Notes under the pieces: generated by a model
What the model saw: only the letters and a program-made list of their open reading frames with translations
What the model was told of the DNA's origin: nothing
Database searches by the model: none
Source: HGM12587 sp945786935
GTDB taxonomy: Bacteria > Bacillota > Clostridia > Lachnospirales > Lachnospiraceae
Direction: 5' to 3'
NCBI GenBank assembly: GCA_945786935.1
Contig: CALZFY010000006.1
Location: forward strand, 1-60,984
Length of the DNA stretch: 60,984 nucleotides
Position numbers and translations under genes: made by a program
Shown: piece by piece, positions 16,411-26,517 of the stretch
Layout of the letters: the number at the start of each line of letters is the position of its first letter
How positions within the stretch are numbered: the stretch's first letter is position 1

Positions 16411-17682
16411 ATGAAAAAAGAAATGATCGCAATGCTTCTGGCCGGAGGACAGGGGAGCCGTCTCGGAGTCCTGACAGCAAAGGTGGCAAAGCCTGCGGTA
16501 TCCTTTGGAGCGAAGTACCGTATCATCGATTTTCCTTTAAGCAACTGTATTAATTCAGGAATTGATACTGTAGGGGTTCTGACCCAGTACCAGCCCCTTA
16601 GATTAAATACCCACATTGGCATCGGAATGCCATGGGATTTGGACCGAAACAATGGCGGAGTTACAATTCTCCCTCCATATGAAAAGAGTACCAACAGTGA
16701 GTGGTATACCGGAACAGCCAATGCAATCTATCAGAACATTGATTATATTGATACCTATCATCCGGATTATGTACTCATCTTATCCGGTGACCACATTTAC
16801 AAAATGGATTATGAACTGATGCTTGATTTCCATAAGGAGAACGGTGCGGACGTGACGATCGCAGCCATGCCGGTGCCTATGGAAGAAGCAAACCGTTTTG
16901 GAATTGTCATTACAGATGAGAATAATCAGATTACGGAATTTGAAGAAAAACCGGAAAATCCAAGAAGCAATTTGGCTTCCATGGGTATTTACATATTCAG
17001 CTGGCCGGTACTTCGTCAGGCACTCATTGACAAAAAAGAACAGCCGGGTTGCGACTTTGGAAAGCATATCATTCCTTACTGTTTCGAAAACGGCAACCCG
17101 ATGTTTGCTTATGAATTTAATGGCTACTGGAAGGATGTAGGTACTCTGGGCTCTTACTGGGAAGCCAATATGGAACTTATCGACATTATTCCGGAATTTA
17201 ACCTGTATGAAGAATACTGGAAGATCTATACAAAAGCTGATGCTATTGCACCGGAATATATTTCCAAAGATGCATGCGTTACAAGAAGCTTAATCAGCGG
17301 GGCTTCTACCATTTGCGGCGAGGTTACCAATTCTGTGATCGGCTCCGGTGTTACCATTGAGGAAGGTGCCGTGGTACGTGACTCCATCATTATGAAGGGC
17401 ACCATCATTGGCAAAGGAGCAGTCATTGACAAAGCCATCATTGCCGAGGATGTAGAGGTCAGTGAAGGTGTTGTGATGGGTATTGGTGAGGAAATACCAA
17501 ATCAGCTTCAGCCAAAGATCTATTCCTTTGGACTGGTAACTGTAGGGGAAGATTCCTATATTCCGCCGAATGTGAAGATCGGAAAGAATACAGCTATTTC
17601 AGGAAACACCACACCGGAAGACTATCCGGATGGCATTCTGGAAAGCGGAAAATCTATAATCAAGGCAGGTGACAGAGAATGA
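16411..17682 (+). CDS. glgC: Glucose-1-phosphate adenylyltransferase
   Basis: Makes ADP-glucose for glycogen synthesis. The 423-residue protein begins with the nucleotidyltransferase signature LLAGGQGSRLGVLT, has the KPAVSFGAKYRIIDFPLSN region, SGDHIYKMDY and FEEKP, and ends in left-handed beta-helix hexapeptide repeats. The glgD gene overlaps by 4 nt; in Firmicutes the two products form a mixed enzyme. Confidence 0.95.
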   Translation: MKKEMIAMLLAGGQGSRLGVLTAKVAKPAVSFGAKYRIIDFPLSNCINSGIDTVGVLTQYQPLRLNTHIGIGMPWDLDRNNGGVTILPPYEKSTNSEWYTGTANAIYQNIDYIDTYHPDYVLILSGDHIYKMDYELMLDFHKENGADVTIAAMPVPMEEANRFGIVITDENNQITEFEEKPENPRSNLASMGIYIFSWPVLRQALIDKKEQPGCDFGKHIIPYCFENGNPMFAYEFNGYWKDVGTLGSYWEANMELIDIIPEFNLYEEYWKIYTKADAIAPEYISKDACVTRSLISGASTICGEVTNSVIGSGVTIEEGAVVRDSIIMKGTIIGKGAVIDKAIIAEDVEVSEGVVMGIGEEIPNQLQPKIYSFGLVTVGEDSYIPPNVKIGKNTAISGNTTPEDYPDGILESGKSIIKAGDRE

Positions 17683-18797
17683 GAGCAGTTGGTATTATTT
17701 TAGCAGGTGGCAATAACCACAGAATGAGAGAATTGTCCAACAAGCGGGCTGTTGCAGCCATGCCTTTTGCAGGAAGCTATCGAAGCATCGATTTTGCATT
17801 AAGCAATATGTCCAATTCCAGGATCAACCGTGTAGCAGTGCTGACCCAGTACAGCTCACGTTCCTTAAATGAGCATTTAAGTTCTGCAAAATGGTGGGAT
17901 TTTGGAAGAAAGCAGGGCGGACTTTATGTGTTTGCACCAACAATCACCTCAGAAAACAGTTCCTGGTATCGTGGAACAGCCGATGCTATTTATCAGAATC
18001 TGGATTGGCTGAAGGAATGCCATGAACCATATGTGGTCATCGCTTCCGGAGACGGTATCTATAAAATGGATTATAACAAGGTTCTGGAATATCATATTGA
18101 GAAAAAGGCTGACATTACTGTGGTATGCAAGGAAATGCCGGAAAACACTGACATCAGCCGTTTTGGTGTGGTGACCATGGACGAGGACGGCCGTATCGTA
18201 AATATGGAAGAAAAACCATTGGCTTCAGACTCCCGGACGGTATCCTGTGGTATCTATGTCATCCGCAGAAGACAGCTCATTGAACTCATTGAAAAGAGTG
18301 TCAAAGAAGAGCATTACAACTTTGTGACGGATATTCTGATCCGCTATAAAAATGTAAAGCGCATTTACGGATATCCTATGGAATCCTACTGGAACAGCAT
18401 TTCCTCCGTGGAATCCTATTATGAAACGAATATGGATTTCTTAAAACCGGATGTGAGGAAGCATTTCCTGACAGATTATCCAACCATTTACTCTAAGGTA
18501 CATGACCTGCCGCCGGCAAAATATAATCCGGGTTCCAATGTAAAAAATGCATTGATCGGAAGCGGCTCTATCATTAACGGCACCGTGGAAAATTCCCTGC
18601 TGTTTAAGAAAGTATTTGTGGGAAGCAACTGCGTGGTGAAAAATTCCGTCATTATGAATGATGTATATTTGGGAGACAATACTTACATAGAAAACTGTGT
18701 GGTGGAGAGCAATACTACCATCCGTGCCAACACCGTCCATAAAGGGGAAGGCGAGATCAAGGTCGTTGTGGAAAACAGCGAAAGATATCAGGTATAA
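17679..18797 (+). CDS. glgD: Glucose-1-phosphate adenylyltransferase regulatory subunit
   Basis: A 372-residue GlgC paralogue. The N-terminal loop is degenerate (ILAGGNNHRMRELSNKRAVAAMPF) compared with GlgC, as known for GlgD, which boosts GlgC activity. SGDGIYKMDYNKV replaces the GlgC SGDH motif. The ATGA overlap with glgC and the terminator immediately after make a two-gene operon. Confidence 0.93.
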   Translation: MRAVGIILAGGNNHRMRELSNKRAVAAMPFAGSYRSIDFALSNMSNSRINRVAVLTQYSSRSLNEHLSSAKWWDFGRKQGGLYVFAPTITSENSSWYRGTADAIYQNLDWLKECHEPYVVIASGDGIYKMDYNKVLEYHIEKKADITVVCKEMPENTDISRFGVVTMDEDGRIVNMEEKPLASDSRTVSCGIYVIRRRQLIELIEKSVKEEHYNFVTDILIRYKNVKRIYGYPMESYWNSISSVESYYETNMDFLKPDVRKHFLTDYPTIYSKVHDLPPAKYNPGSNVKNALIGSGSIINGTVENSLLFKKVFVGSNCVVKNSVIMNDVYLGDNTYIENCVVESNTTIRANTVHKGEGEIKVVVENSERYQV

Positions 18798-18802
18798 AAC
18801 TT

Positions 18803-18827
18803 CGGGGAACCTATGGTTCCCCGTTTT
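18803..18827 (+). terminator. Rho-independent terminator of glgCD
   Basis: CGGGGAACC (18803-18811) and GGTTCCCCG (18815-18823) pair around a TAT loop, followed by TTTT. Confidence 0.9.
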
Positions 18828-18899
18828 CTATGCTTCTGGTTTGTCAACTAAAGGGCACTTTAGATTACTATTTTTTTCTCTTCCCTCTTAACTGACGCT

Positions 18900-19061
18900 C
18901 CGGAAGGCAGGTGTTACCCCACAGTGCAGGCGTCGTCCCCCTCAACTATGTCTAAGTATCACTAGCCACTCGCAGGAGAGCCTGCTTCGCGGAGTGATAC
19001 TAAGACAGGATTTTCGGGCTCCTTTGGCTTAACGCACTGTGGTGCAACACCTACCTCCCGG
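18900..19061 (-). repeat. Structured intergenic repeat, copy A
   Basis: A member of a five-copy family, minus orientation. The outer stem pairs 18900-18915 with 19046-19061 (16 bp; two G-U when read on minus). A second helix pairs CACAGTGC (18920-18927) with GCACTGTG (19034-19041). The core stem reads AGTATCACT/AGTGATACT around the inner hairpin GCAGG-ctct-CCTGC. The plus-strand left flank carries AAAGGGCACTTTAGATTACT, similar to flanks of copies B and E. Function unknown. Confidence 0.8.
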
Positions 19062-19269
19062 GCTGTTAGTAGCAAAATTTAAGAGATAAATTTTATGAAT
19101 TCCAAATTAAACAATTATCCATCATTGTTGTGGATTGTTTCTCTTTGTTGATATTATCCATTCGAATGAATTGCCAGCTTTGAACGACTGGTTTTTAAAA
19201 CTTAAAATTAGGTCATCATAGGCATTTGATTTATATGATTTGTATTATTTGGCATTTTACTTATATTCT
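19062..19269. other. AT-rich intergenic stretch without a recognisable gene
   Basis: Between repeat copies A and B. It contains only short A/T-rich runs and no convincing coding frame, promoter pair or RNA gene. Confidence 0.5.
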
Positions 19270-19285
19270 TCAAGGAACAGCCCGG

Positions 19286-19436
19286 GGCAGCCTCTGTCTG
19301 TGCACCGCATTTGGGCCAAAGGGGGCGGAAAATCCATCTTAGAACATCTTCGCGAAGCAGGCTCTCCTGCGAGTGATTAGATGTTCTTAGATTAGTTGGA
19401 GCCCCCGACGCCTGCGGTGCACGGATAGAGGCTGCC
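19286..19436 (+). repeat. Structured intergenic repeat, copy B
   Basis: Plus orientation. The outer stem of 24 bp pairs 19286-19309 with 19413-19436; its only two non-canonical positions are G-U. The core stem is AGAACATC (19341-19348) / GATGTTCT (19380-19387) around GCAGG-ctct-CCTGC (19357-19370). The flank at 19469-19490 (TTAGTAACCTAAAGGGTGAT) is the inverse of the left flank of copy E. It lies upstream of pth. Confidence 0.8.
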
Positions 19437-19569
19437 ACAGGCGTCCCTTGAAAGAAAATGATAAACCAATTAGTAACCTAAAGGGTGATTTATTTGAAGA
19501 AGCCTTGAAAAGTGCGGAAACTATAAGTATACTGTAAAGATGCGTAAGAAAGAGAATTGGAGAGAAAAG

Positions 19570-20139
19570 ATGTATATTATCGCAGGATTGGGAAACCCCA
19601 CAAAGCAATATGAGAATACAAGACATAATGCGGGTTTTGGCGTCATAGATTATTTATCGGATAAGTATCAGATTCCGGTGAAGCAGGCAGGATTTAAAGC
19701 TTTATACGGAAGCGGCTATATCGAAGGTCAGAAGGTGATTCTTTTAAAGCCCCAGACCTTTATGAATTTAAGCGGAGAGAGTATCCGTGCGTGCATGGAT
19801 TTTTATAAGATCGATCCGGAGGAAGAGCTGATCGTTGTTTACGATGATATCAGTCTGGCTCCGGGAAAGCTTCGTGTCCGGGCAAAGGGAAGTGCCGGCG
19901 GACATAATGGAATTAAAAATATCATTCTTCATCTCGGAGATCAGAAGTTCCCAAGAGTGAGGGTAGGTGTAGGAGAAAAGCCTGCGGATTATGACCTGGC
20001 AGATTATGTGCTGGGACATTTTTCAAAGGAGGAACAGCCCCTTATGAAGGATGCTTTTGAAGAAGCAGGAAAGGCAGTTGTGACCATCATGACAGAAGGC
20101 ATCGCCTCTGCCATGAACCAGTTTAACGGAAAGAAATAA
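19570..20139 (+). CDS. pth: Peptidyl-tRNA hydrolase
   Basis: Releases tRNA from stalled peptidyl-tRNA. The 189-residue protein has the family signatures GLGNPTKQYENTRHNAGF (with the catalytic histidine), KPQTFMNLSGES and YDDISLAPGKLRVR-GSAGGHNG. The start at 19570 (MYIIAGLGN) has GGAGAG upstream; the ATG at 19540 adds ten basic residues without a site. mfd follows 4 nt later, a common pth-mfd operon. Confidence 0.94.
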   Translation: MYIIAGLGNPTKQYENTRHNAGFGVIDYLSDKYQIPVKQAGFKALYGSGYIEGQKVILLKPQTFMNLSGESIRACMDFYKIDPEEELIVVYDDISLAPGKLRVRAKGSAGGHNGIKNIILHLGDQKFPRVRVGVGEKPADYDLADYVLGHFSKEEQPLMKDAFEEAGKAVVTIMTEGIASAMNQFNGKK

Positions 20140-20143
20140 GCGT

Positions 20144-23100
20144 ATGAAAAGTTTAACATCCCCATTACAGGAACTGGAATCTGTTTCCAGAGTCCGGGAA
20201 AAACTTCATAAGGAAACAGGTGTGCAGCTGCTGACAGGATGTATCGATTCCCAGAAAACACATCTGGCATACTGTCTGGGAGAGCCTTACCATAAGAAGC
20301 TTTTGATTACCTACAATGAGCTGAAGGCGAAGGAAATTCTGGAGGAATATAAGATCTTTGGCAAGAATGTCTACTTTTATCCTGCAAAGGATTTCCTCTT
20401 TTCCCATGCAGATGTTCAGGGAAAGCTTTTGGAGGAACAAAGACTCTTAGCCTTGCAGGCTTTGGTGGAAGAGGAGGATGTGACCATCATCACTACCATC
20501 GATGGCTGTATGGGGAAAGTAAAAACATTAAAGGAACTAAAAAGCCAGATTCTGACTATTACTATGGAAAGCATCATTGAGCTGGATGCCCTGAAAACAG
20601 TTTTGGCTGACATGGGCTATGAGAGAGTCGGTCAGGTAGAGAGTAAGGGACAGTTTGCCATCCGTGGAGGAATTATCGACATTTTCCCGTTAACAGAGGA
20701 TGTACCGGTGCGTATTGAACTTTGGGATGAGGAAGTGGATTCCATCCGAAGCTTTGATGCCGAAAGTCAGCGCTCCATCGAAAATCTGGAGGAGGTAAAA
20801 CTCTATCCTGCGAAGGAGCCCGATGGATTTGGAGGCAAGGAAAGCATTAGCTTCTTACAATATTTCTCTGATGCCGACAGCATCGTATTTTTAGACGAGC
20901 CCAACCGCCTGGTGGAAAAGGCAGATGCAGTAGAGAAGGAATTTTGCGAAAGCATGAAAAACCGGATCGACCAGGGAAAAGCTGCACCTGAGGAAGCACA
21001 TCAGGTATCCGGTGCGGCTGAAGTTCTGGCAAAGCTTGAAGGCATCCGATGTGTGGCATTTTGTATGCTGGATGCAAAGGTCAGAGAACTGACGGTGAGA
21101 AACCGGTTTGCGCTGGAAGTCAAAGGAATCAACAGCTATCAGAACAGTTTTGAGCTTTTGACAAAAGATTTAAAACGATGGAAGAAGGAAAAGTACCGGA
21201 CAGCACTGTTATGTTCTTCCCGTACAAGAGCAAAAAGACTGGCGGCCGACCTTCAGGAAGAAGGATTAAACGCCTTTTACAGTGACGATGAGGGCAGGAT
21301 CATAAGCCCCGGAGAAATCATTGTATTATATGGAAATGTAAAGCATGGTTATGAATATCCACTTCTGAAATTTGCAGTTTTATCAGAGACGGATATTTTC
21401 GGCGGTGAAAAAAAGAAAAAGAAGAAAAAACAGACCCGCTATGAGGGGCAGAAGATCCAGAGCTTTTCGGAGCTATCCATTGGGGATTACGTGGTTCATG
21501 AAAATCATGGACTTGGAATCTACCGGGGAATCGAAAAGGTGGAAGTTGATAAAAAGCTGAAGGATTATATTAAGATCGAATATGCAGGAGGCGGGAATCT
21601 CTATATTCTGGCAACCCAGCTGGAAAATCTGCAAAAGTATGCTTCGGCAGATGCGAAGAAGCCAAAGCTCAATAAGCTGGGAGGCAGCGAATGGAGCCGC
21701 ACCAAGACGAAAGTTAAAAGTGCGGTGCAGGACATTGCAAAAGATCTGGTGGCACTTTATGCAGCCAGAGCAGAGCGAAATGGTTTCGTCTATGGAGAAG
21801 ATACCGTATGGCAAAAAGAATTTGAAGAAATGTTTCCTTTTGAGGAGACGGAAGATCAGATGAATGCCATTGAAGCTACCAAGCAGGATATGGAAAGCAC
21901 CAAGATTATGGATCGTCTCATCTGCGGAGATGTGGGTTACGGAAAGACGGAGATTGCCATTCGTGCAGCCTTTAAGGCGGTACAGGAAAACAAGCAGGTA
22001 GTCTATCTGGTGCCTACTACCATTCTTGCACAGCAGCATTACAATACCTTTGTTCAGCGTATGAAGGAGTTTCCGGTAAGGGTGGATCTGATGTGCAGAT
22101 TCAGAACTCCCGCACAGCAGAAAAAAACGCTGGAGGATCTGAAACGGGGACTGGTGGATATTGTCATCGGGACCCACAGACTGTTGTCTAAAGACGTACA
22201 GTATAAAGATTTAGGTCTTTTGATCATTGACGAGGAACAGCGCTTTGGTGTTACCCACAAGGAGAAGATCAAAAAGCTGAAGGAAAATGTGGATGTGCTG
22301 ACTCTCACAGCCACCCCGATTCCAAGAACGCTTCATATGAGTCTCATTGGGATCCGAGACATGAGTGTGCTGGAAGAAGCACCACAGGACCGCCTGCCGA
22401 TCCAGACCTATGTCATGGAATATGATGATGAGATGGTCAGAGCCGCCATTCACAGGGAACTGGCAAGAGGCGGACAGGTATATTATGTGTATAACCGGGT
22501 CAATGCCATTGCAGATGTGGCAGCTCATATTGAGAAGCTGGTGCCGGAGGCCAATGTAGCCTTTGCCCATGGTCAGATGAGTGAAAAGGAACTGGAAAAG
22601 AAAATGTATGAATTTATTTCCGGTGAAACGGATGTACTTGTATCCACCACCATCATTGAGACCGGTCTTGATATTTCCAATGCCAATACCATGATCGTTC
22701 ATGATGCGGATCAGATGGGACTTTCCCAGCTCTACCAGTTAAGAGGGCGTGTAGGAAGATCCAACCGGACGGCCTATGCATTCTTAATGTACCGCCGGGG
22801 AAAATATTTATCAGAGGTTGCGGAAAAGAGACTCCATGCCATCCGGGAATTTACTGATCTTGGAAGCGGCTTTAAGATTGCTATGAGGGATCTGGAAATT
22901 CGTGGAGCAGGAAACTTGCTTGGTGCAGAGCAGCATGGCCATATGCAGGCGGTTGGATATGACCTTTACTGTAAGATGTTAAATGAGGCCGTGAAGGAAT
23001 TAAAGGGAACTGCAAAAGTGGAAGAGCAGTATGAGACGGTTCTTGACCTGGAGACCGATGCCTACATTCCGGATTCCTACATGAAAAATGAAGCCCAGAA

Positions 23101-23494
23101 GCTGGACATTTACAAAAGGATCGCAAGCATTGAAAATGCAGAGGAATGCGAAGATATGTTAGAAGAGCTGACGGACCGTTTCGGAGATCCGCCAAAGGCA
23201 GTGATGAACCTTCTGGAAATTGCAAGGCTGAAGGCCATGGCCCACAGCTTATATATCACGGAAATTTCCGGAAATCCGAACCGTCTAAAGCTGACCATGT
23301 ATGAAAAAGCGAAGATCGAAGTCACAAACATTCCGAAGCTTGTGGAGCGGTATCAGGGAGCACTGAAATTTCAGGCGGCAGAATCGCCTTATTTCTTATA
23401 TGAAAGAAAAAATAATAAAAAGGGCGAGACGAACGTATTAAAAATTTTGGGATATCTATTGGAGGATATGACAATTCTTCTGGAAAATTCTTAA
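20144..23494 (+). CDS. mfd: Transcription-repair coupling factor
   Basis: Displaces RNA polymerase stalled at DNA damage and recruits UvrA. The 1116-residue protein has the UvrB-like N-terminal region, the RNA polymerase interaction domain (YVVHENHGLGIYRG), then superfamily 2 motor motifs: GDVGYGKTE, DEEQRFG, TATPIPRT, GRVGRS, and the C-terminal TRCF domain. A lysine-rich linker (about residues 424-432) precedes the interaction domain. The length is normal and no break was seen. Confidence 0.95.
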   Translation: MKSLTSPLQELESVSRVREKLHKETGVQLLTGCIDSQKTHLAYCLGEPYHKKLLITYNELKAKEILEEYKIFGKNVYFYPAKDFLFSHADVQGKLLEEQRLLALQALVEEEDVTIITTIDGCMGKVKTLKELKSQILTITMESIIELDALKTVLADMGYERVGQVESKGQFAIRGGIIDIFPLTEDVPVRIELWDEEVDSIRSFDAESQRSIENLEEVKLYPAKEPDGFGGKESISFLQYFSDADSIVFLDEPNRLVEKADAVEKEFCESMKNRIDQGKAAPEEAHQVSGAAEVLAKLEGIRCVAFCMLDAKVRELTVRNRFALEVKGINSYQNSFELLTKDLKRWKKEKYRTALLCSSRTRAKRLAADLQEEGLNAFYSDDEGRIISPGEIIVLYGNVKHGYEYPLLKFAVLSETDIFGGEKKKKKKKQTRYEGQKIQSFSELSIGDYVVHENHGLGIYRGIEKVEVDKKLKDYIKIEYAGGGNLYILATQLENLQKYASADAKKPKLNKLGGSEWSRTKTKVKSAVQDIAKDLVALYAARAERNGFVYGEDTVWQKEFEEMFPFEETEDQMNAIEATKQDMESTKIMDRLICGDVGYGKTEIAIRAAFKAVQENKQVVYLVPTTILAQQHYNTFVQRMKEFPVRVDLMCRFRTPAQQKKTLEDLKRGLVDIVIGTHRLLSKDVQYKDLGLLIIDEEQRFGVTHKEKIKKLKENVDVLTLTATPIPRTLHMSLIGIRDMSVLEEAPQDRLPIQTYVMEYDDEMVRAAIHRELARGGQVYYVYNRVNAIADVAAHIEKLVPEANVAFAHGQMSEKELEKKMYEFISGETDVLVSTTIIETGLDISNANTMIVHDADQMGLSQLYQLRGRVGRSNRTAYAFLMYRRGKYLSEVAEKRLHAIREFTDLGSGFKIAMRDLEIRGAGNLLGAEQHGHMQAVGYDLYCKMLNEAVKELKGTAKVEEQYETVLDLETDAYIPDSYMKNEAQKLDIYKRIASIENAEECEDMLEELTDRFGDPPKAVMNLLEIARLKAMAHSLYITEISGNPNRLKLTMYEKAKIEVTNIPKLVERYQGALKFQAAESPYFLYERKNNKKGETNVLKILGYLLEDMTILLENS

Positions 23495-23508
23495 TATTTG
23501 AGTTTACA

Positions 23509-23672
23509 GCTTGAGGGCCTGCACTTGCACCACGCAGCGTCAAGCGGAAGAGTCCGAGAATCCACCTTAGAACTGCTTCACGAAGCGTGCTCTCGCGCGA
23601 GTGATTAGCAGTTCTTATGGTTAGTCGAGGAGGATGGAGCCTGCGAAGTGGGGTAAGTGCAGGTCCTCAAGC
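23509..23672 (+). repeat. Structured intergenic repeat, copy C
   Basis: Plus orientation, starting 15 nt after the mfd stop. The outer 18-bp stem pairs 23509-23526 with 23655-23672 (one G-U). The core stem is AGAACTGC (23569-23576) / GCAGTTCT (23608-23615). The inner hairpin GCGTG-ctct-CGCGC (23585-23598) replaces the GCAGG/CCTGC of copies A and B while staying paired, with one G-U. Confidence 0.8.
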
Positions 23673-23769
23673 GTGAATTTAAAATAAAAAATTCAGAAAA
23701 TCAGTTGCCCTGAGGGCAGAAAAAAATTATAATACCATACAGAAGTTTAAAATTTAGGAGGCATATACG

Positions 23770-24777
23770 ATGAAAAAATTCCATAAATCACTGGTCGTTA
23801 CAGGACTGGTTGTTTGTATGGCACTTGGAATGACAGGCTGCAAAGGCAAAGTATTGGACGGAAGCCAGATTGCGGCAACTGTTGGTACCAAAGAAATGAC
23901 ATTGGGAGAAGCAAACTTCTTCCTCAGATTCCAGCAGGTTCAGACAGAGAGCTACTATGAAAGCTTACTGGGAGAAGGAATCTATGGCAGGGATCTTTAC
24001 GGAAACGGCACAACTTACGGAGATACCTTAAAAAGTGATATTATGAGCCAGATGCAGGAATATTATATTCTGGAAGAAAAAGCTGCAGAATATGGCGTTA
24101 CAGTATCTGACGAAGAAAAAGCAGCCATTACCGAAGCTGCAGCAAAATTCCTGGAAGCAAATGATGAGGATGCCAAAGAGCAGATGACTGCCGATCAGGA
24201 AACGGTGGAGAGAATCTTAACCCTCATGACCATCAGAAGCAAGGTGGTCAATGCAATCTATGATTCAGCGGATGTGACAGTGACCGAAGAAGAAGCTGCC
24301 CAGAGAGGATTTGTATATATTACAGTATCCAAGGGAAGCGGTGATGACGCTCTGACCGAAGAGGAGATTGCCGAATCAAAGGACAAGCTGGCGGCAGCAG
24401 CACAGGCTGTGGCAGGTGGAGATTCCATGGAAGGTGCAGCAACTGCACAGGGACTGACTGCATCCAACGGAACCTATGGTAATGGCACCGGCACCAATTA
24501 CGCTACAGAGCTTATCACTGCTTTAGACGGTTTAAAAGAAGGAGAAGTGTCTGAGGTTATCGAAACAGAAACAGCACTTTATCTTGCACAGGTAACAACA
24601 GACCTTGACAAAGAAGCAACAGTCTCCAGAATGCAGACTCTGCTGCTGAATAAAAAGGCTGAATATTACAGTGAACTTTTAGAAGGCTGGAAGGAAGAAT
24701 ATCCGTTAAGTGTAAATGATTCCGTATGGGATCAGGTAATCTTTAACAGAAGCTATGCATTGAAAAGTGCCGAGTAG
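23770..24777 (+). CDS. Foldase-type lipoprotein (PrsA/SurA-like peptidyl-prolyl isomerase)
   Basis: A 335-residue exported protein. The N-terminus has a basic start, a hydrophobic core and the lipobox LGMTGC with the acylated cysteine near residue 24. A SurA_N-like helical region (residues ~40-165) is followed by a degenerate parvulin-like domain (~170-280) and a helical C-terminus. The role is folding of secreted proteins on the outer face of the membrane. TTTAGGAGG precedes the ATG. Confidence 0.8.
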   Translation: MKKFHKSLVVTGLVVCMALGMTGCKGKVLDGSQIAATVGTKEMTLGEANFFLRFQQVQTESYYESLLGEGIYGRDLYGNGTTYGDTLKSDIMSQMQEYYILEEKAAEYGVTVSDEEKAAITEAAAKFLEANDEDAKEQMTADQETVERILTLMTIRSKVVNAIYDSADVTVTEEEAAQRGFVYITVSKGSGDDALTEEEIAESKDKLAAAAQAVAGGDSMEGAATAQGLTASNGTYGNGTGTNYATELITALDGLKEGEVSEVIETETALYLAQVTTDLDKEATVSRMQTLLLNKKAEYYSELLEGWKEEYPLSVNDSVWDQVIFNRSYALKSAE

Positions 24778-24809
24778 ATAAAATGTGAAGTTATTTTGGA
24801 GGAAGAGAC

Positions 24810-25802
24810 ATGAAGGAACAAATCAGAATTGGTATTTTAGGTTATGGCAACCTGGGAAAAGGTGTGGAATGTGCCGTAAAACAGAATGAGGATATGAAGC
24901 TTACCGCCGTATTTACAAGACGTGCACCAGAAAGCTTAAAGATCCTGACAGAAGGTGTACCGGTATATCCGGCAACGGAAGCAGCAAAGCATGCAGATGA
25001 AGTGGATGTTTTGATCCTTTGCGGCGGAAGTGCAACAGACCTTCCGGTACAGACACCGGAAATGGCAAAATATTTTAACGTCATTGACAGCTTTGATACC
25101 CATGCAAGAATTCCGGAACATTTTGCAGCAGTTGATGCGGCAGCAAAAGAAAACGGTAAAATCGGAATCATTTCCTGCGGATGGGATCCTGGAATGTTTT
25201 CCTTAAACCGTGTGTATGCAAGTGCAGTTCTCCCGGCAGGCAAGGATTATACATTCTGGGGAAAAGGTGTCAGCCAGGGTCATTCCGATGCAGTTCGTCG
25301 CATTGAGGGTGTTGTAGACGCAAGACAGTACACCATTCCTATAGATGAAGCATTGGAGCAGGTAAGAAGCGGTTCCAATCCGGAACTGACTACCCGCCAG
25401 AAACATACAAGAGAATGCTTCGTGGTAGCAGAAGAAGGCGCAGATCTTGCACGCATTGAAAATGAGATCAAGACCATGCCAAACTATTTTGCAGATTACG
25501 ATACTACAGTACATTTTATTTCCATGGAAGAAATGAAGAGAGACCACAGTGGAATCCCACATGGCGGCTTTGTTATCAGAAGTGGAAAGACCGGCTGGGA
25601 CGAAGAGTACAACAATGTGATTGAATACAGCTTAAAGCTGGATTCTAACCCTGCATTCACTTCCAGCGTTATTGCAGCCTATGCAAGAGCAGCGTACCGC
25701 ATGGCAAAAGAAGGAATGAGCGGCTGTAAGACTGTACTGGATATCGCTCCGGCATATTTAAGTGCTTACGCTCCGGCATATTTAAGAGAACATATGCTGT
25801 AA
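24810..25802 (+). CDS. ddh: meso-diaminopimelate dehydrogenase
   Basis: Reductively aminates tetrahydrodipicolinate to meso-DAP with NADPH, a one-step branch of lysine and cell-wall synthesis. The 330-residue protein has the N-terminal nucleotide fold RIGILGYGNLGKGVE, the substrate-binding segment GWDPGMFSLNR and the GKGVSQGHSDAVRRI region typical of Ddh. TTGGAGG lies before the start. The preceding foldase gene is 32 nt upstream in the same direction. Confidence 0.93.
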   Translation: MKEQIRIGILGYGNLGKGVECAVKQNEDMKLTAVFTRRAPESLKILTEGVPVYPATEAAKHADEVDVLILCGGSATDLPVQTPEMAKYFNVIDSFDTHARIPEHFAAVDAAAKENGKIGIISCGWDPGMFSLNRVYASAVLPAGKDYTFWGKGVSQGHSDAVRRIEGVVDARQYTIPIDEALEQVRSGSNPELTTRQKHTRECFVVAEEGADLARIENEIKTMPNYFADYDTTVHFISMEEMKRDHSGIPHGGFVIRSGKTGWDEEYNNVIEYSLKLDSNPAFTSSVIAAYARAAYRMAKEGMSGCKTVLDIAPAYLSAYAPAYLREHML

Positions 25803-25840
25803 TCTATTATCTTTCCTATCGTTTCTAACAGGTATAAAAT

Positions 25841-25896
25841 GCCTCTGTTTACAGATACTACTATCATACAGTAGAAAATGTAGACAGAGGCTTTTT
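25841..25896 (+). terminator. Rho-independent terminator after ddh
   Basis: GCCTCTGT (25841-25848) pairs with ACAGAGGC (25884-25891), followed by TTTTT. The loop is long (35 nt) and holds a small inner helix. Confidence 0.75.
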
Positions 25897-25968
25897 GTTG
25901 TTAATGTTTACTTCATAGTGACATCTGTACAGTAATGCTGATTAAGCCTCGTGAAAAGGAGACGATGT

Positions 25969-26517
25969 ATGAAAGCAACAGGAATTACAAGAAAGATAGA
26001 TGAACTGGGAAGAATCGTGATCCCTAAGGAAATTCGCAGAACCCTGCGGATCAGAGAAGGCACTCCGCTGGAAATTTTTACAGAGAAAAACGGCGAGGTC
26101 ATCTTAAGAAAATATTCTCCCATGGGAGAATTGGTAGCATTTGCAGGTCAGTATGCGGACAGCCTGGCGCAGACCACGGGAATGCAGGTGTGTATTACGG
26201 ATCTGGAGCAGGTCATTGCAGCGGCGGGAGGAGCGAAAAAAGAATATCTTGGAAAGGCTCTCAGTCAGGAATTGGAGCATCTGATGGAGGAGCGCACCCA
26301 GCTGCAGGCACAGCCGGAGGAGCGTAAATATGTGGAGATCATAAAGGAAATGAATGGGGAGAAATATCCACAGACCATTTGTCCCATTATCTGTCAGGGA
26401 GATGTAATCGGGGCGGTCATATTGCTGGCAAAGGATGGGAAGACAAAAATGGGGGAGACAGAAAAGAAACTGGCATATTGTGCCGCAGGATTTCTGGGAA
26501 GACAGATGGAAGAGTAG
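25969..26517 (+). CDS. spoVT: Stage V sporulation protein T-like AbrB-family regulator
   Basis: A 182-residue protein. Residues 1-50 are the AbrB swapped-hairpin DNA-binding domain (MKATGITRKIDELGRIVIPKEIRR), and the remainder resembles the GAF-like domain of SpoVT, which matches its ~178-residue length. SpoVT tunes sigma-G genes in forespores. The start at 25969 has AAAAGGAG 8 nt upstream; two closer in-frame upstream starts are less like the family. Confidence 0.88.
   Translation: MKATGITRKIDELGRIVIPKEIRRTLRIREGTPLEIFTEKNGEVILRKYSPMGELVAFAGQYADSLAQTTGMQVCITDLEQVIAAAGGAKKEYLGKALSQELEHLMEERTQLQAQPEERKYVEIIKEMNGEKYPQTICPIICQGDVIGAVILLAKDGKTKMGETEKKLAYCAAGFLGRQMEE

Noticed and set aside
21473..22702. 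Long antisense frames (234 and 163 codons) inside mfd
   Set aside because: They lie entirely within the well-supported mfd coding frame and show no family motif or ribosome site.
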